Translations under genes and position numbers: made by a program
In this document: one piece after another, positions 38,830 through 49,690 of the stretch
How positions within the stretch are numbered: the first letter of the stretch is position 1
Layout: each line of letters opens with the position of its first letter
Notes under the pieces: generated by a model
The model's database searches: none
Seen by the model: the letters and a program-made list of their open reading frames with translations, nothing else
Told to the model about the DNA's origin: nothing
Assembly (NCBI GenBank): GCA_013399855.1
Contig: VXAY01005593.1
Location: 620,001-684,000, forward strand
Reading direction: 5' to 3'
Length of the DNA: 64,000 nt
Origin: Oxyruncus cristatus
Taxonomy: Eukaryota; Chordata; Aves; Passeriformes; Cotingidae

Positions 38830-38856
38830 TTTTTTTTTTTTAATTTTTTTTTTTTA
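38830..38856. repeat. Poly-T run interrupted by AA
   Basis: Two T runs of more than ten bases are separated by AA. This is an ordinary homopolymer, and no retrotransposon body is recognised next to it. Confidence 0.8.
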
Positions 38857-39366
38857 GAAAGCTAGTTAAGAATTTCCTGACTTTGGAAGATGCTGAGTGC
38901 TTGCAACTCTATTGAACTTCAATAGGCTATGATGAGTAGCTCCATATTTTGAAAAATCAGGTCATTTATTTCGGTATTCAAGTAACTTCCCTTTACAAAT
39001 CTGTTTCAAGAGAGAATTTTTTGATCGTACCAGTCCCCAATTAAAATTTGTCAATTGCTATGCAAAAGCAGCTTAGATTTTTTGCTTGCATGAGTATATG
39101 TGAACCACTTTCATACATTTGTCCCTGTGTAGTGCCCTAGTTTTTCTTTACTGGAAACTTCCAGCAGGACTTCCACAGTTAATGTGTGCAGCACAGTACC
39201 TATTGCAAGTCTCTCAGCTCCCCTGAGATTGTGATAGCACCTCTTAGGAATTTTAAATCTTTCTGTGCATCCTGAATTTTCAGCGCCAGCTTTACTTAGC
39301 ACTCGAATGAGCTCTCTTAAAACTTTGTCCAAGTCTGGCTAGGGTTTGTGAGCTTTAGGGAGAATT

Positions 39367-39538
39367 TGGTTTAGTTGTTTTGGTCTGGGGTTTTGTTTGT
39401 TTGGTTGTTTTTTTGTTGTTTGTTTGGTTGGGTTGTTGTTGTTGTTGTTGGTTTTTGGTTTTTGGTTTTTTTTGTGTGTGTGTGTGGTTTTTTGTTGTTT
39501 TTATGGGAGGGTTGTTTTTTTTTTTGTTTGTTTGTTTT
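39367..39538 (+). repeat. Long G/T-only tract (about 170 bases)
   Basis: This is the longest of the sense-strand G/T tracts. It contains (TTG)n, (TTTG)n, (TG)n and TTTTTGG units in succession with almost no A or C. It creates three overlapping frames of Phe, Val, Leu, Cys, Trp and Gly residues at 39375-39649, which are composition artefacts and not proteins. In a transcript it would give a long U/G-rich stretch. Confidence 0.9.
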
Positions 39539-40700
39539 ACAGGAATTTTATCCTTTACTGCTTGTTATATGTGTATATTTAAATTTTTTTCTGAATGTTT
39601 TGCAGTTCTGCAAGCCCATCAGTTTTCTCTAGTGGATACTTTATTTTAATAAGTGTGTATTGAATGCTTCGTTTAACTTTACTGTTGTGAAGTGCCCAGA
39701 GACGCCGTGCTTGGATGAGCAGTTATGTAAGTGCAATTTGTTGTATTTTTTTTAGTAGCAGAATTAGGATTCAGTTGAGGTTTGAAGGCTTGTACTGCAT
39801 GTGCATGGGGGAAAGTCAATAAATAAAAAGGAACTTAGTGCATCTACAGACATAACCCCAGACTGCTTTCTCTACTCGCTACAGGTCAGTCCCCCAAATG
39901 CCCCTTAGTGACTGCTGCCTCATCTCTAAGGATGCACTGAAGGATTAGATTCATGCTACTAGAGGGCTGAATTTGTTCTGTGGACATTTGCACATGCAGA
40001 ACTGTTATCTCTTTGTGTCCCACCACCATTATCGTTATTTAATAATTATTTTTTGCACGCCCATCCTGGTGAACGGATGGTTTATTGGTAGCTTTGTTGT
40101 CTACAGGCTGGTTGTGTGGTCTGGGTAGTAGCTGCCAGTTTTCATACAGGGACAATTCGAATTCATAATTTGTCTGGGAGTTCTAAGACACATTGTTTGC
40201 CTGGCCTGGGCACTGGAGGAACTCGATATTTCTTCTGCTCTTTACCTGGGACTCTTACAAAAAGTGTGTAGCAGAGGAGACAATAGACACATTTGAGAGC
40301 AGGAGAGTCCGCAAAAGAGAGGGTGGTGATTGGAGATTTATTTACTTTTATTTTTTTTTTTTTAGTAACTGCAGTGACTTAACAAACTCCTTGCTATGCA
40401 TCACTTTCTCGCTATTGCAAGAAGCAGTCTCCAGTTACTGGTAGTGATGGTATTTTTAACTTGTTGCTCAAGACCTTCAAAGACTTAATGGTCTCCAGAG
40501 ATACATAAGGGAACCATGCATAGTGTTAGGCAAGAGTGCACAAAATGGGAGAGAAGTGTCATGGAGTAGTAGAGAGAACATCAGTGAGGAACATACAGTC
40601 TGCTGGCAAAAAAAGAATCCAGGAGTATGTGTCTGGTAAAATGGAAAATAACCACATCCCTTCAAAGTCAGATAGAATGTATAACAAGAAAATAAGAGAA

Positions 40701-40834
40701 GGTGATTTTGTTGAGGTTTTGTGGGGGGTTGCTTTTGTCATTGTTTTGGTTGGTTGTTTTGGTGGGATTTGTTTGTGTTTTTGTCTGTTTGTTTTGTGGT
40801 GGTGTTGTTTTTGGGGGGGATTTTTCTGTTTTTG
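40701..40834 (+). repeat. G/T-rich tract abutting a CR1 tail
   Basis: About 130 bases of nearly pure T and G include G runs of six or more (GGGGGG near 40724 and 40813). It ends directly against the terminal repeat of the minus-strand CR1 fragment. It generates false frames on both strands in this region. Confidence 0.85.
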
Positions 40835-40965
40835 TAGAATCATAGATTCTATAGATTCTATTCCAGCTCTACAGATTCTATTGCAACATAGATTCTATTC
40901 CAGTTTAGGTTGGAAGGGGCCTTAAATACCATCTAGTTTCAGCCCACCTGTTTTGACATGGAAGA
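40835..40965 (-). mobile_element. CR1 LINE tail fragment with expanded terminal repeat
   Basis: Read on the minus strand, this is the last part of a CR1 3' UTR (CCAACCTAAACTGG-like) followed by its terminal repeat. On the + strand it starts with TAGAATCATAGATTCTATAG, and the GATTCTAT unit then recurs three more times, separated by unrelated short spacers. The body continues as TTTAGGTTGGAAGGGGCC and ATCTAGTTTCAGCCCACCTG, and similarity fades near 40965. CR1 normally carries two to four tandem terminal units; here they are spread over about 60 bases with insertions. The fragment is severely 5'-truncated. Confidence 0.85.
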
Positions 40966-42045
40966 TGTATTGCAAACAGGTCTAATCCATAAATATTTAT
41001 CTGCACAGAAGGGAACATTTATTGCAAAGAAAGCAAATAGTGTTTTATAGGAGTTCCTGACTCCTCAGTGGAATTCACAGGCAGAGTTAGAAATCCCATG
41101 TCACAAAGCAGGAATATAACAAGCCTGGATTCATAGGTATTGTTGCTGAGTAACCTGTGTGGAAATATTACTATATTGCAGAGAGATTATATATTGCAAG
41201 TAGCCTGTGAAACTAGTAGAGGTCAAGTCTCATGATGCTACAGTCCCCTATAGTGGGAATTTCCAGTGGTGTTGAAGATAGAGCAGTAATACCTTCACAA
41301 CAACAAATGGGAAAAACAGTGGAATGGAGATGCAGAAAAAAGAGAGAAACCCTTCTAGCGTAAGCAACTAACATCATGTAGTGTTATCTTCCTTAGGTAG
41401 CCCATGCCTGCCTTGTAAAGAAAAGGACTTGTCAAGCTTTGCACTTGGGTTTGTGTTCTTTTGTAGGCTACAACTCCACATATTTTGGTTAATTCTGCTT
41501 TGTCAGTACTATAATTTACTAATGGAGGAAGTATAGTGTGTCTTTGAGCATGTCATCCTGTGGCCAATTCCACCATAAATCACATCACCCTCTTGTACAG
41601 TGAGGTCCCTTTTAGTGCTCCTACTCTGAGCTGAGCAACTTGGCAAAAAAGTAAACTCACCCTGTGTCAGAACTTCCTTAGAGAAGAAAAATAACATCTT
41701 TTTTGATCAATGGGATTTAATACTGCAGGATGAATGTGTGAGCCTACTCAGCATTACAGGGGACAAGAAACTCTGCCTGATCTACAGCAGCCTTGTTTTA
41801 ACTTTTTTTTAGTTTATTATTAACATATGTTCAGAAATCAACAGAACAAGTTTGGCAAAACAACCTTTCAGACTCCTACAGGGCTGAAAATATATGTGCT
41901 CAAAAGCATCTTATTTTGGAATGCCGTCACCTCACTGTCATGCAGGTGTGATTGGCAGAGACTTTTCCCTGGTGCTTGTTTCTATTGGAGAAGATAGCTG
42001 AGGTGATGGAGAATGGGACATACTGCACCTCAGCTTGGGAGGAGT

Positions 42046-42126
42046 GCCTTCTGTTTTTCTCACCTTTGTCTCCTTCTTCTTGGCCTCTTTCTCTTTCCTC
42101 CTGTTTTTTTTTCCTGTTTTCCTTGT
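42046..42126. repeat. Pyrimidine-rich tract
   Basis: About 80 bases of TTCT, CCTT and CTTTC-type sequence on the + strand. It underlies a lysine/glutamate-rich minus-strand open frame that is not a credible protein. Confidence 0.6.
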
Positions 42127-42305
42127 CAGCTGGCAGGTCACTGTCCTGCTTTGCTGGGAGGTGTCAGCTTACTGAAACAAGTCCTGTTGCCATGCAAAGC
42201 TTTGCAGATGCCAGGGTGCTACCTCCTGGACTACTTGGCTAAGTAAAGATTCTAGGAAAAGCTAATGGAGATCTGAAGTCACTGGTGCACATTGTTTTTT
42301 ATTAC

Positions 42306-42359
42306 TTTTTTTTTNNNNNNNNNNNNNNNNNNNNNNNNNNNNNNTTTTTTTTTTTTTTT
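42306..42359. other. Assembly gap of 30 N inside a poly-T run
   Basis: There are nine T, then 30 N (42315-42344), then fifteen T. The gap sits entirely within a homopolymer, so the true run is probably longer and could not be resolved by the assembler. The 30-N size is probably a placeholder or estimate. Coordinates to the right of it may not reflect true distance. Confidence 0.97.
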
Positions 42360-42858
42360 ACTGGGCCTATACACACCCCTTTGCTTGTGAGCATCAGTTA
42401 ATCTATGATGCCACACTTTGCCCTTCTGCATTATTTATTTTGGTTTAAATTTTAGAACAATCATCTGCAAACTGCAATTCTTAGTGCTCATTTATATGCA
42501 GAGATTGCACTGATTTAACTAACAGATTTTTAAATCAACTCAGTTAATTCGATGCAACCCATATGTGAGCAATTAGCTTAAGTCAGTTAAAAATCCTCTT
42601 CAGCTCTATGGATACAAGCCACATTTAAGACAAGAGAGTCAGAATACAGGAATTACGAACAGGCTAAAGGACATAAATTTAAAAGTAAAGTTTTAGTTAA
42701 TGTGATAAGCTTTCATCAGCTGTCAGGTTCTATTCCTAGTTTTTCACTGATTTACTGCTTTGTTGCATGAGTGGCTTCACTTCTCAATATCCCTGCCTGC
42801 AAAATGAGGATTTGCTGACATTGCTTATAGGAGGATGTAAGAGGGGCTGTTTGGGAAA

Positions 42859-42895
42859 GTTTTTTTGTTGTTTGTTTGATTGTTTTGGGTTTTTT
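42859..42895 (+). repeat. Short T/G tract followed by C run
   Basis: TTTTTTTGTTGTTTGTTTGA-type sequence and GGGTTTTTT are followed by eight C. It is a smaller member of the sense-strand T/G tract set. Confidence 0.75.
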
Positions 42896-44547
42896 CCCCC
42901 CCATGGAAAGCTTAAGCTTTTCTATGAATAATGGATAATCAAAACTGGAGCCAAATCTTTCCATTTTAAAACATTATTTCCATTTGGAAGTGTCATCACG
43001 GTGCTGTTTGGGAGTTGTTTGGCTCTCCCAGCCAAACTACAACTCCCATGTTGCCTCATAATTCTGCATTTTACTAAGTTGCTGTCATGGAGTCTTGGTG
43101 TTGCATTTAGGGGATATGTGTGTCAAGGAGATGCTCTGACAGATAGGAACAGGTGCCTAGGAAGCCTCAAATGCATGTTTTCTGTGACATCTCTCTTAAA
43201 CAGTTCTAATGTCTTAGATAGTACAATTTGGAGTCCTGTCAGAATATTTAGTGTTTTGAGGGGAAGAGGATGTTGGATTGGTGAGGAAAAGTCAACATTT
43301 CCTGTAGAAAGTAGACACTTGTTATATGAAACTTTGTGAGCTGAAAATTGACTTTTCCATCCAAAATCAGTGACTAAAAATGCTGTTCTAAGACTTTTTA
43401 TAAATCAATGATATATAAAGTTTTGAAGATGTTTAGAAGAGATTTGTCAGATGACTGCATCTCATGGACAAGAACACCATTTTTATTTACTCCTGCATAA
43501 ATTAGTACAAAGCCTTATTACTTGCCTTTTTCTTGCAGGTGACGGTCCAAAGTGTAGGCAACTGCAGGGGAATGAATTAGCTGGTACTTAATGATTACTG
43601 TTGTTGCAACTAGAGGAAATAGAAATGTGATGGGCATCCTTTGATGTGAAGCTGGAGGGGGGGTGAGCTCATCTCTGGTACGGCTGTTAACTCACCTTTT
43701 CAGCAGATCATGTGAGCTCCTTGTCTTACTTGATTATGACATTGGCAGCATTAGCTGGGGTGAAGCAGATCTCGTTCTGCATCTGTAAGTGATTTGTGAC
43801 CAAATGCAACTTAATGAAATGTATCCAAAGATAGAAAAGGAAGCTTCCTATCAGAGGCGGCTGAGCAAGGGTAGAGATACGGTTAGATGCATGGAACAAG
43901 AATAACACAGACTGCATCATTTATCTTGGGAAGCAAGGAATTGTCCATTGCGACAAAATCAGTCAGATGTAGCAAGTGAAATGCTGAAAGGCTCATTACA
44001 CTAATTAGTATCAGTGCTCAGCTGCAGGGAGGCAAGAAAAAAACTGGCAGAGTGATACTTCAGGATAGTGTTTGCCCGAGAGGAAGCGTTGTGAATCATA
44101 GATTCATTAGTCAGTGCCAGGAGGGAAGAGTTGTACAGCAGCCATGGTCTGAAATGAGACAGGTCCTTTCAGTGGCACCCTTAAATTGGTTGGCATCCAG
44201 ATAGCAGAAGCGTCATTCAGGAGATGAATTTGGCATTGTATGTGTGTGTAAGGTGCTATAAAAAAAAGAGAAGAAAGTAGTAAAAAATTTCCTTTTAAAG
44301 CCCTAGTGATAAATAGGCAAGAGTTCACAGTGCAATTGAGAAACCACCATTGCTTGGTACTTTATGGGGATCTTTTAGGAGAAGTTGACTTTTTGGCCTT
44401 GTTTTTCATCATCTAGTTAGACAGTGCCTGCCTGCCTTGGTCCACCCTCCATTAAAATATGAGGGAGCGCTTTGCTGGTTCTGCTGCTTCCTCACATCAC
44501 CGAGTCTCACTCTTTAGAAAGATTTAAAATTAAGAGAAATCAAGGAA

Positions 44548-44630
44548 TTTTTTGTTTGTTTGTTTGTTTTAGGGGTTTTTTTTGGGGTTTTTTTGGGTTT
44601 GTTTTTTTTTTTTTTGGGTTTTTTTAGGTT
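44548..44630 (+). repeat. (TTTG)n and T-run/G-run tract
   Basis: Four TTTG units are followed by alternating T and G runs. The G runs lie at 44572-44575, 44584-44587, 44595-44597 and 44616-44618. The G-run pattern resembles a long-loop G-quadruplex motif on the sense strand, but loops of 8, 7 and 18 bases make folding uncertain. Otherwise this is simple repeat. Confidence 0.85.
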
Positions 44631-45056
44631 GCTCTGAGTTTTCTGAATGGCAGGACCAACGCATCTTCATGCCAATGTTTTCGCTTCCATCTTAGGCAGT
44701 AGTTATTTATAAGGTCCAGCATGCTGTGTCTGGTTGAAGCTGCCCCATGCTGCTCCATGGTGTCCTGATGTTTACTTGTGCCTGCTTCCTTTTTGATAGA
44801 TACCCTCATCCTCTGCTAGTACTGCTGTCTGCTTTTAAGATGCACAGCGAATGGTGATGCTTCTTTCTACATATCAAACATGATGCATCCCTTTGGATTT
44901 TATAGTTCCCTCTGCCCCAGGTGCTGTTATTATCAGTCCTGACATCAGTCATTCAGTATGATGGGTCCTGTCTTTCCATTTGTCTGTAATGGACAAGAGA
45001 CTTAGAAACACTTTATCTTCCAAGCACAGCAACACCTTTTCTTTAAAAAGAAGTGA

Positions 45057-45200
45057 CTTTTTTCTCTCTCTGTTTCTTTCTTTCTTGTCTAATGTCTTGT
45101 GCATTATATTTATTCCCAATCTCTTTACTATGCAATCTTGTTTCTTTTTTTTGTTTTTTTTTCCTGTGTGCCTACCTTTCTATCTCTCATCCCCCACAAT
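45057..45200. repeat. Pyrimidine-rich tract
   Basis: A CT- and T-rich stretch (CTCTCTCTG, TTTCTTTCTTTC and long T runs) broken by ordinary sequence near 45095-45125. It explains two overlapping Phe/Leu/Cys-rich frames on the + strand, which are not genes. Confidence 0.55.
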
Positions 45201-47323
45201 TTTTTACATGTACAGTGGCTCATTGCAGTCAACTAAAAGGTTCCTTTGACCTTGTCAAGCCTCAGGTTAGGACCAGGTAGTGTCTCTCCATCCATACACG
45301 TAGTTTGTGAAGAATTTCTTGCAGTATCTGAGGTTACTTTGCCCTCAAAGCCCCCAAGCAGGATTAAGAGAAAAACAACTGAGAAAATGAATGTTTAGTA
45401 AAACTTAATGTCACACTTTTTTGAGTTAAGATTAAAAGCCAGGTCTTAATAGTGCAAACAGATTTAAAATGCAGTTTCATCTTAAAACAAACAAGTCTGT
45501 TCTTTAGCTACTTGACCTCCTTCTCATTAACTCCCTATGAGGTGTCTTTGCCTTCAAAGCAAGAGTCTGATGCTCCGGTTAGAAGTTCAGTCACCTCCTA
45601 TGAGTTCAGAAGTGGAATCCCAACCTGACCTTCACAGTGTATCACATGACTACCTGCATTTATACATCTTTAGGACTGAGGATTGTGTAGAAATAGGAAC
45701 ACTTTGATGATATGTAATGATGATGTTTGAAGCTCTCACTTGCCAAAAAATTCACCCAAGGATGAACTTACTCTTTTTGGAACCAGTCTTCTCCAGAGAC
45801 TGGATGGCTTCGGTGCTTTGGGTTTATTCCTCTTACTGTGTGGCACTGTTGGAGCACGACTGTATGACAGGTTGCTCAAGTTTTTATTTCCTTGGGCAAT
45901 AGTAAGTGCTGGACACCTTGCCAGGTTATCATTGTGATAGTCAGTGTTGTTATGTCCACATCCGTTTAGAGAAGTTTAGTTAGTAAGGATCAGAAGATTT
46001 CTTTTTCTCCCAGTTCCACAGCTTCTCCTGAGTCATTCTACAGATACCTACAGAAATGCTACTAAGGTCTGCCTGGAGAATGTCAAATGTGACTGCTGAT
46101 GCCTGTTGTGTGGCTGAAACACATCAAAGAAAGTCCTGGTTATTTAAAAGAAGAGGAGGAGCCAGGACTGTAACAAAAGCATCAGGCTTGTGAGCAACAG
46201 AAACCAGAGAGAATTATGTAGAATATATCAGGGTAATGCACTATTAGCAGAATTGCGGGTACTTTACATAGATACACAGAAGTGGGATTTTCGTATTGGA
46301 ATTCTTTTTGGCAATTGTTTTTGTAAGCTGCCACCAATCCCATCCAAGGTGCCATGTAGTGTGGCTAATGCTGCAAAGGAGAAAAGACATGTAAAGCATT
46401 TCAAGGAAATAGAATAACTTGGAACTGGTTTGTAAGAAATGCCTTTGGTTTGAGTAGTGAATTTCATTAAATCCTGCCAAACATTCAAAGCCAGTCTCAG
46501 CTTCCCAGTTCCTTTATTTGCTATCAGCACTTGAAATCAGCTTAATATTTTACCTTTGCCCTTGGCTGCAGAGCATAACGGGCAAAAAAACATTATCTGA
46601 GCCTGTCATCACTGTCAGGAAAGAGAGAAGAAAGGAAGGGAAGGGATGAGGAGGAACAGGGCTGGCAGTGAACTGACATGTACAAAAATAAACAGACTTT
46701 AGCATATGAGGGAAGGAGGGAGCAGGGTGGGAAAAATCAGCCTCTTGAAATTAAATTTAAGGTTTGCATCTTAAGAACTGTGGATACAGCCAGGCTGTGG
46801 GCTAATATTTAAAGGTTGTTTAAATCAGCAGAGATGTTAATCATTGAAGGGACAAAGCTGAACTTTGTATTCTAGCTCTTTCCTTCATGCAGAGATGTTG
46901 CCTTTCTTCTCTGCAGTCAATAAGATCTTTCAAATTACTGGTTTAGAGTTGGATGATTCTTTTTAAACTAATACTAAGCAACCAGCACAACCTGTGAACT
47001 GCAGAGGGGGGAATTGTCTTGTCATAGGGTCAACTCTGAGAAAAGCCACAACTTGTGTCAGAGCAGCGGAATTGGTAAATTGTATTATGGACTGTCTGAA
47101 GAGTGAGGGTGCTGTGAACTGCAGAGATCTTGGTGTGCTGTATGGAGGCTGTGCCTGTGTATGAGTAAAGCATTGCAGTCCATGGGCCACAGGGGAACCA
47201 GATTCTGCAGTAGGAAACACCAGTGCCCTGTCACACTGTCTGCTTGGCTTTCACGTGTGTTAAAAGACTTGATTAGGAGTTTTTCCTATGTGACAGATCA
47301 TGAGATTTCTTTATAAGTGCTGA

Positions 47324-47352
47324 CTTAGACTAAACTAAAAGTTTAGTCTAAG
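47324..47352. repeat. Perfect 12-bp inverted repeat with 5-base loop
   Basis: The left arm CTTAGACTAAAC (47324-47335) and right arm GTTTAGTCTAAG (47341-47352) are exact reverse complements around the loop TAAAA. The stem would form in DNA cruciform or in the unspliced transcript. It is too short for a microRNA precursor and is not followed by a T run, so it is not a terminator. It may be a remnant of the terminal inverted repeats of a small DNA transposon, but no flanking duplication was seen. Confidence 0.85.
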
Positions 47353-49560
47353 AAATAAAAATTGAGCTTGGGATTGGTTTAATATTAATCTCTGAATTTA
47401 CTGAATCTTGTCAAGAGTAATTTTCAGCTGTCTTGTTCCTATTCCCCTGCACGTTTGCCTCTTTGTGTTGGACTCTTCCAGTGTGTACCAAGGCATTTTA
47501 GCAGAGGGATATGTGTGGATGGTTTGAGTAGACATAAACTAATGTCAATTCCCACAGGAAAGGGCATATAGTAGGCGTGGGGGTGTTTTTTGTTAACAAT
47601 GACAATGTTGAGAAACTATTTCTGTGGTTCTGAAATAGCAAGTCTATCTCCTGCTTTTTCTTCTTGATGTTAAATTAAAGTATGACAAAAATCTAGTTAT
47701 CGTTCTCTCCCTCTGAATGAAAATTCTTTTGGTTCTTTTTCAATTAGTTGTGCTCCCTGGTATATAACTGTGATGCAGGAAGACATCACACTTATGTCAG
47801 GGAAGTGTCTGGGTTTTGTTTTTTCATAGTCACACTGGGGAAAGATGAGTTCCTGAATGCAACCCAATGACTGTGGCATTGTATCTATTGAAAGGAAACT
47901 GTGTAAGCACACAGTTTCTTGGCAGAAATACAGCTGCTAATCTCAGTTGAGCAGCTGTTGTCCTGAAGATCAGGAGAGGTGAGCCTAAAGGTAACTTTAT
48001 CCGAAGAACCTTTAAGAAACATAACAGAAGTTGTCATGTTTTCATGTAGAATTTTTGGCAGAAGCCTCACAGCACCATTTGCTGACTTCCCAAGTGTTAG
48101 CTATTGCTAATGTTTTATGATTTTCTGGATGAGTAACATGGGAACTGTGGATTATGAGGAAATAAGGGAATTCAGATAACTGAAACGAGAGTAAACCTGG
48201 AATGGATCTTGTGGTGTTGCCAGAAACCCCAGGATGGCATTAGAGACCTTGTTTTTGTACATTAAAAATGTATGAAATGTTCTTAGTGGCTCTTATTATT
48301 TCTTTGTCTTCCATTCTTAACCAGTTCTCCATTGTTTGCGCCTTGGTGTTGTTTTTTTTTAAAGCATTCCTGCTTTATGACCCTTTTTCTTCAAGCATCC
48401 TTTGCAAGGCTTTGTTAATGCCTGAAGTGCTACACGCAGAACACCTCAGTGCAAGGCTCTGCCAGTACAGCAGCAGACCCCCATCTCTACGAGTACATTT
48501 ATATTCCGTTTTGTTCTAGGAAGCTGGAGCAACAAAGCTGGATGCAACTCCATAGCTAGAAATTCACCCAACACTTAGGATATTTTTTTTGAAGCAGAAG
48601 CAGCCCAAGTTTACAGTGCCACCAGAAGCATTCTAGTACTGGCCTGGATATACTGTGGAAAGAGGACCTACCACGATATCTCATATGCTGTAGAATTGAT
48701 TCCTGAATTTTATCACCACACTGTGATTTGAAAATCATGAACCACATTACAGCAAATCCTTTGAAGAGTGGAAGGAGGCTCTGATCTACACACAGTCACT
48801 AACAAGGGAGATTAGTTGGATTTTTTCAAAACTGTACTGCTCCCTACAGTCAGGGGTCCTGCACAATCTCTCACTGATTACTGAGTCAGCAACAGAATAT
48901 GTTCAAAATAAGGGAAACATTTTCTCAGTCCAAGTCTGGGATCCTTATTTAGCTTTTTATCCAGCCTTTGCAGAGAAGCTAGGTAATTGTTCTCCATAAT
49001 GATGTAGCATGCATCAAGATCTTCTTGACAGGATTTAGATAGTGGCATTTCTTGTGAGGAGAGAAGATTAAATGAGAGATCCAGCTCATCTGATTTAAGT
49101 GCATTTATACTTCAGACTGGTTGAAGAGATTCGAGTGCTTGTCTTCAGTTAGAATGAGTAGGAGTTGGATGTGCTTGTTTACTGTGGAGGTTTTGAGAAG
49201 CCTGAGCTCTATGTAAGCTGGGGGAATTTCGTAGATAGCTCAGATTTAGAACATTACAATAGACGTTTTGTAAGTGGTCTTTTGATTTGTGCATACTTAG
49301 GTAAAGGAAAACTGCATTTATTTTTCAGGACTGCAATTACGTGAACCTTGGAAGGAAAGGAAATTGTAACATTCATATACCACAGGAACCTTTGAAATAT
49401 AATATGGACCATTGGTTCATTTCCAGCCCAGTGTTCAAAACCTTTATATCCATGTTCTATTGGCATTCCTGATCCTTGTGCCAGGGCTTGCCGGGATTGG
49501 AAACTCTTTGGAATCAGCTGTTGTTTTACTAGTTTGTGATGTGTTGCTTTCTAATTTCAG

Positions 49561-49690
49561 CTACCGTTGTTCATTGAGTGGGGATGATCTGAACAGACAG
49601 TGGTTGACACCCAATTCCCAGCTGCATCCAACTATTTACCATGCCAAAGGTCTTCTCTATTACCTGCGCAGTATTGGCCGGGCTCCTCTG
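49561..49690 (+). CDS. AGBL1: AGBL1 (CCP4) coding exon: DLNRQW substrate-binding segment
   Basis: This exon continues the carboxypeptidase domain with [14 protein letters not shown] and then [19 protein letters not shown]. Asn (49592-49594) and Arg (49595-49597) of the NRxW motif are the pair that binds the substrate C-terminus in M14 peptidases. The first base completes an Asn codon begun 38 kb upstream, giving DGVINGNYRCS as in CCP1 and CCP4. The acceptor is CTTTCTAATTTCAG|C and the donor is CTG|GTGAGT; the exon ends in phase 0. SIGRAP and GLLYYL resemble human AGBL1 more than AGTPBP1 (AAVKRLP). The reading frame stays open upstream of the acceptor back to an ATG at 49412, but that stretch is intronic, because the family's conserved sequence begins at the splice site. 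Confidence 0.94.

Larger units (their letters stand above)
11617..49560 (+). other. AGBL1: AGBL1 intron of about 38 kb
   Basis: The intron separates the HPGE exon from the DLNRQW exon, with donor GTGAGT and acceptor TTTCAG, phase 2. It holds a CR1 3' copy near 30.1-30.9 kb, a CR1 tail near 40.9 kb, six G/T or poly-T tracts, pyrimidine-rich tracts, a sequence gap and a hairpin, each listed separately. The stretches 11.6-30.0, 31-35.2, 37-39.3 and 44.7-49.5 kb contain no recognisable gene. Their open frames are short and lack coding signatures. Some blocks of varied, non-repetitive sequence with scattered CpGs may be conserved non-coding elements, but only an alignment could show that. Confidence 0.9.

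Noticed and set aside
39375..39649. Three overlapping hydrophobic frames resembling a membrane protein
   Set aside because: They are translations of a G/T-only simple repeat. The hydrophobicity comes from TTT, GTT and TTG codons.
44090..44115. GAATCATAGATTCATT resembling a CR1 terminal repeat
   Set aside because: No CR1 body sequence is found on either side, so the match is too short to support.
49412..49560. In-frame upstream extension of the DLNRQW exon to an ATG, resembling a signal-anchor start
   Set aside because: A pyrimidine-rich acceptor lies exactly where family similarity begins, and the phase matches the upstream exon. The hydrophobic stretch is intronic.
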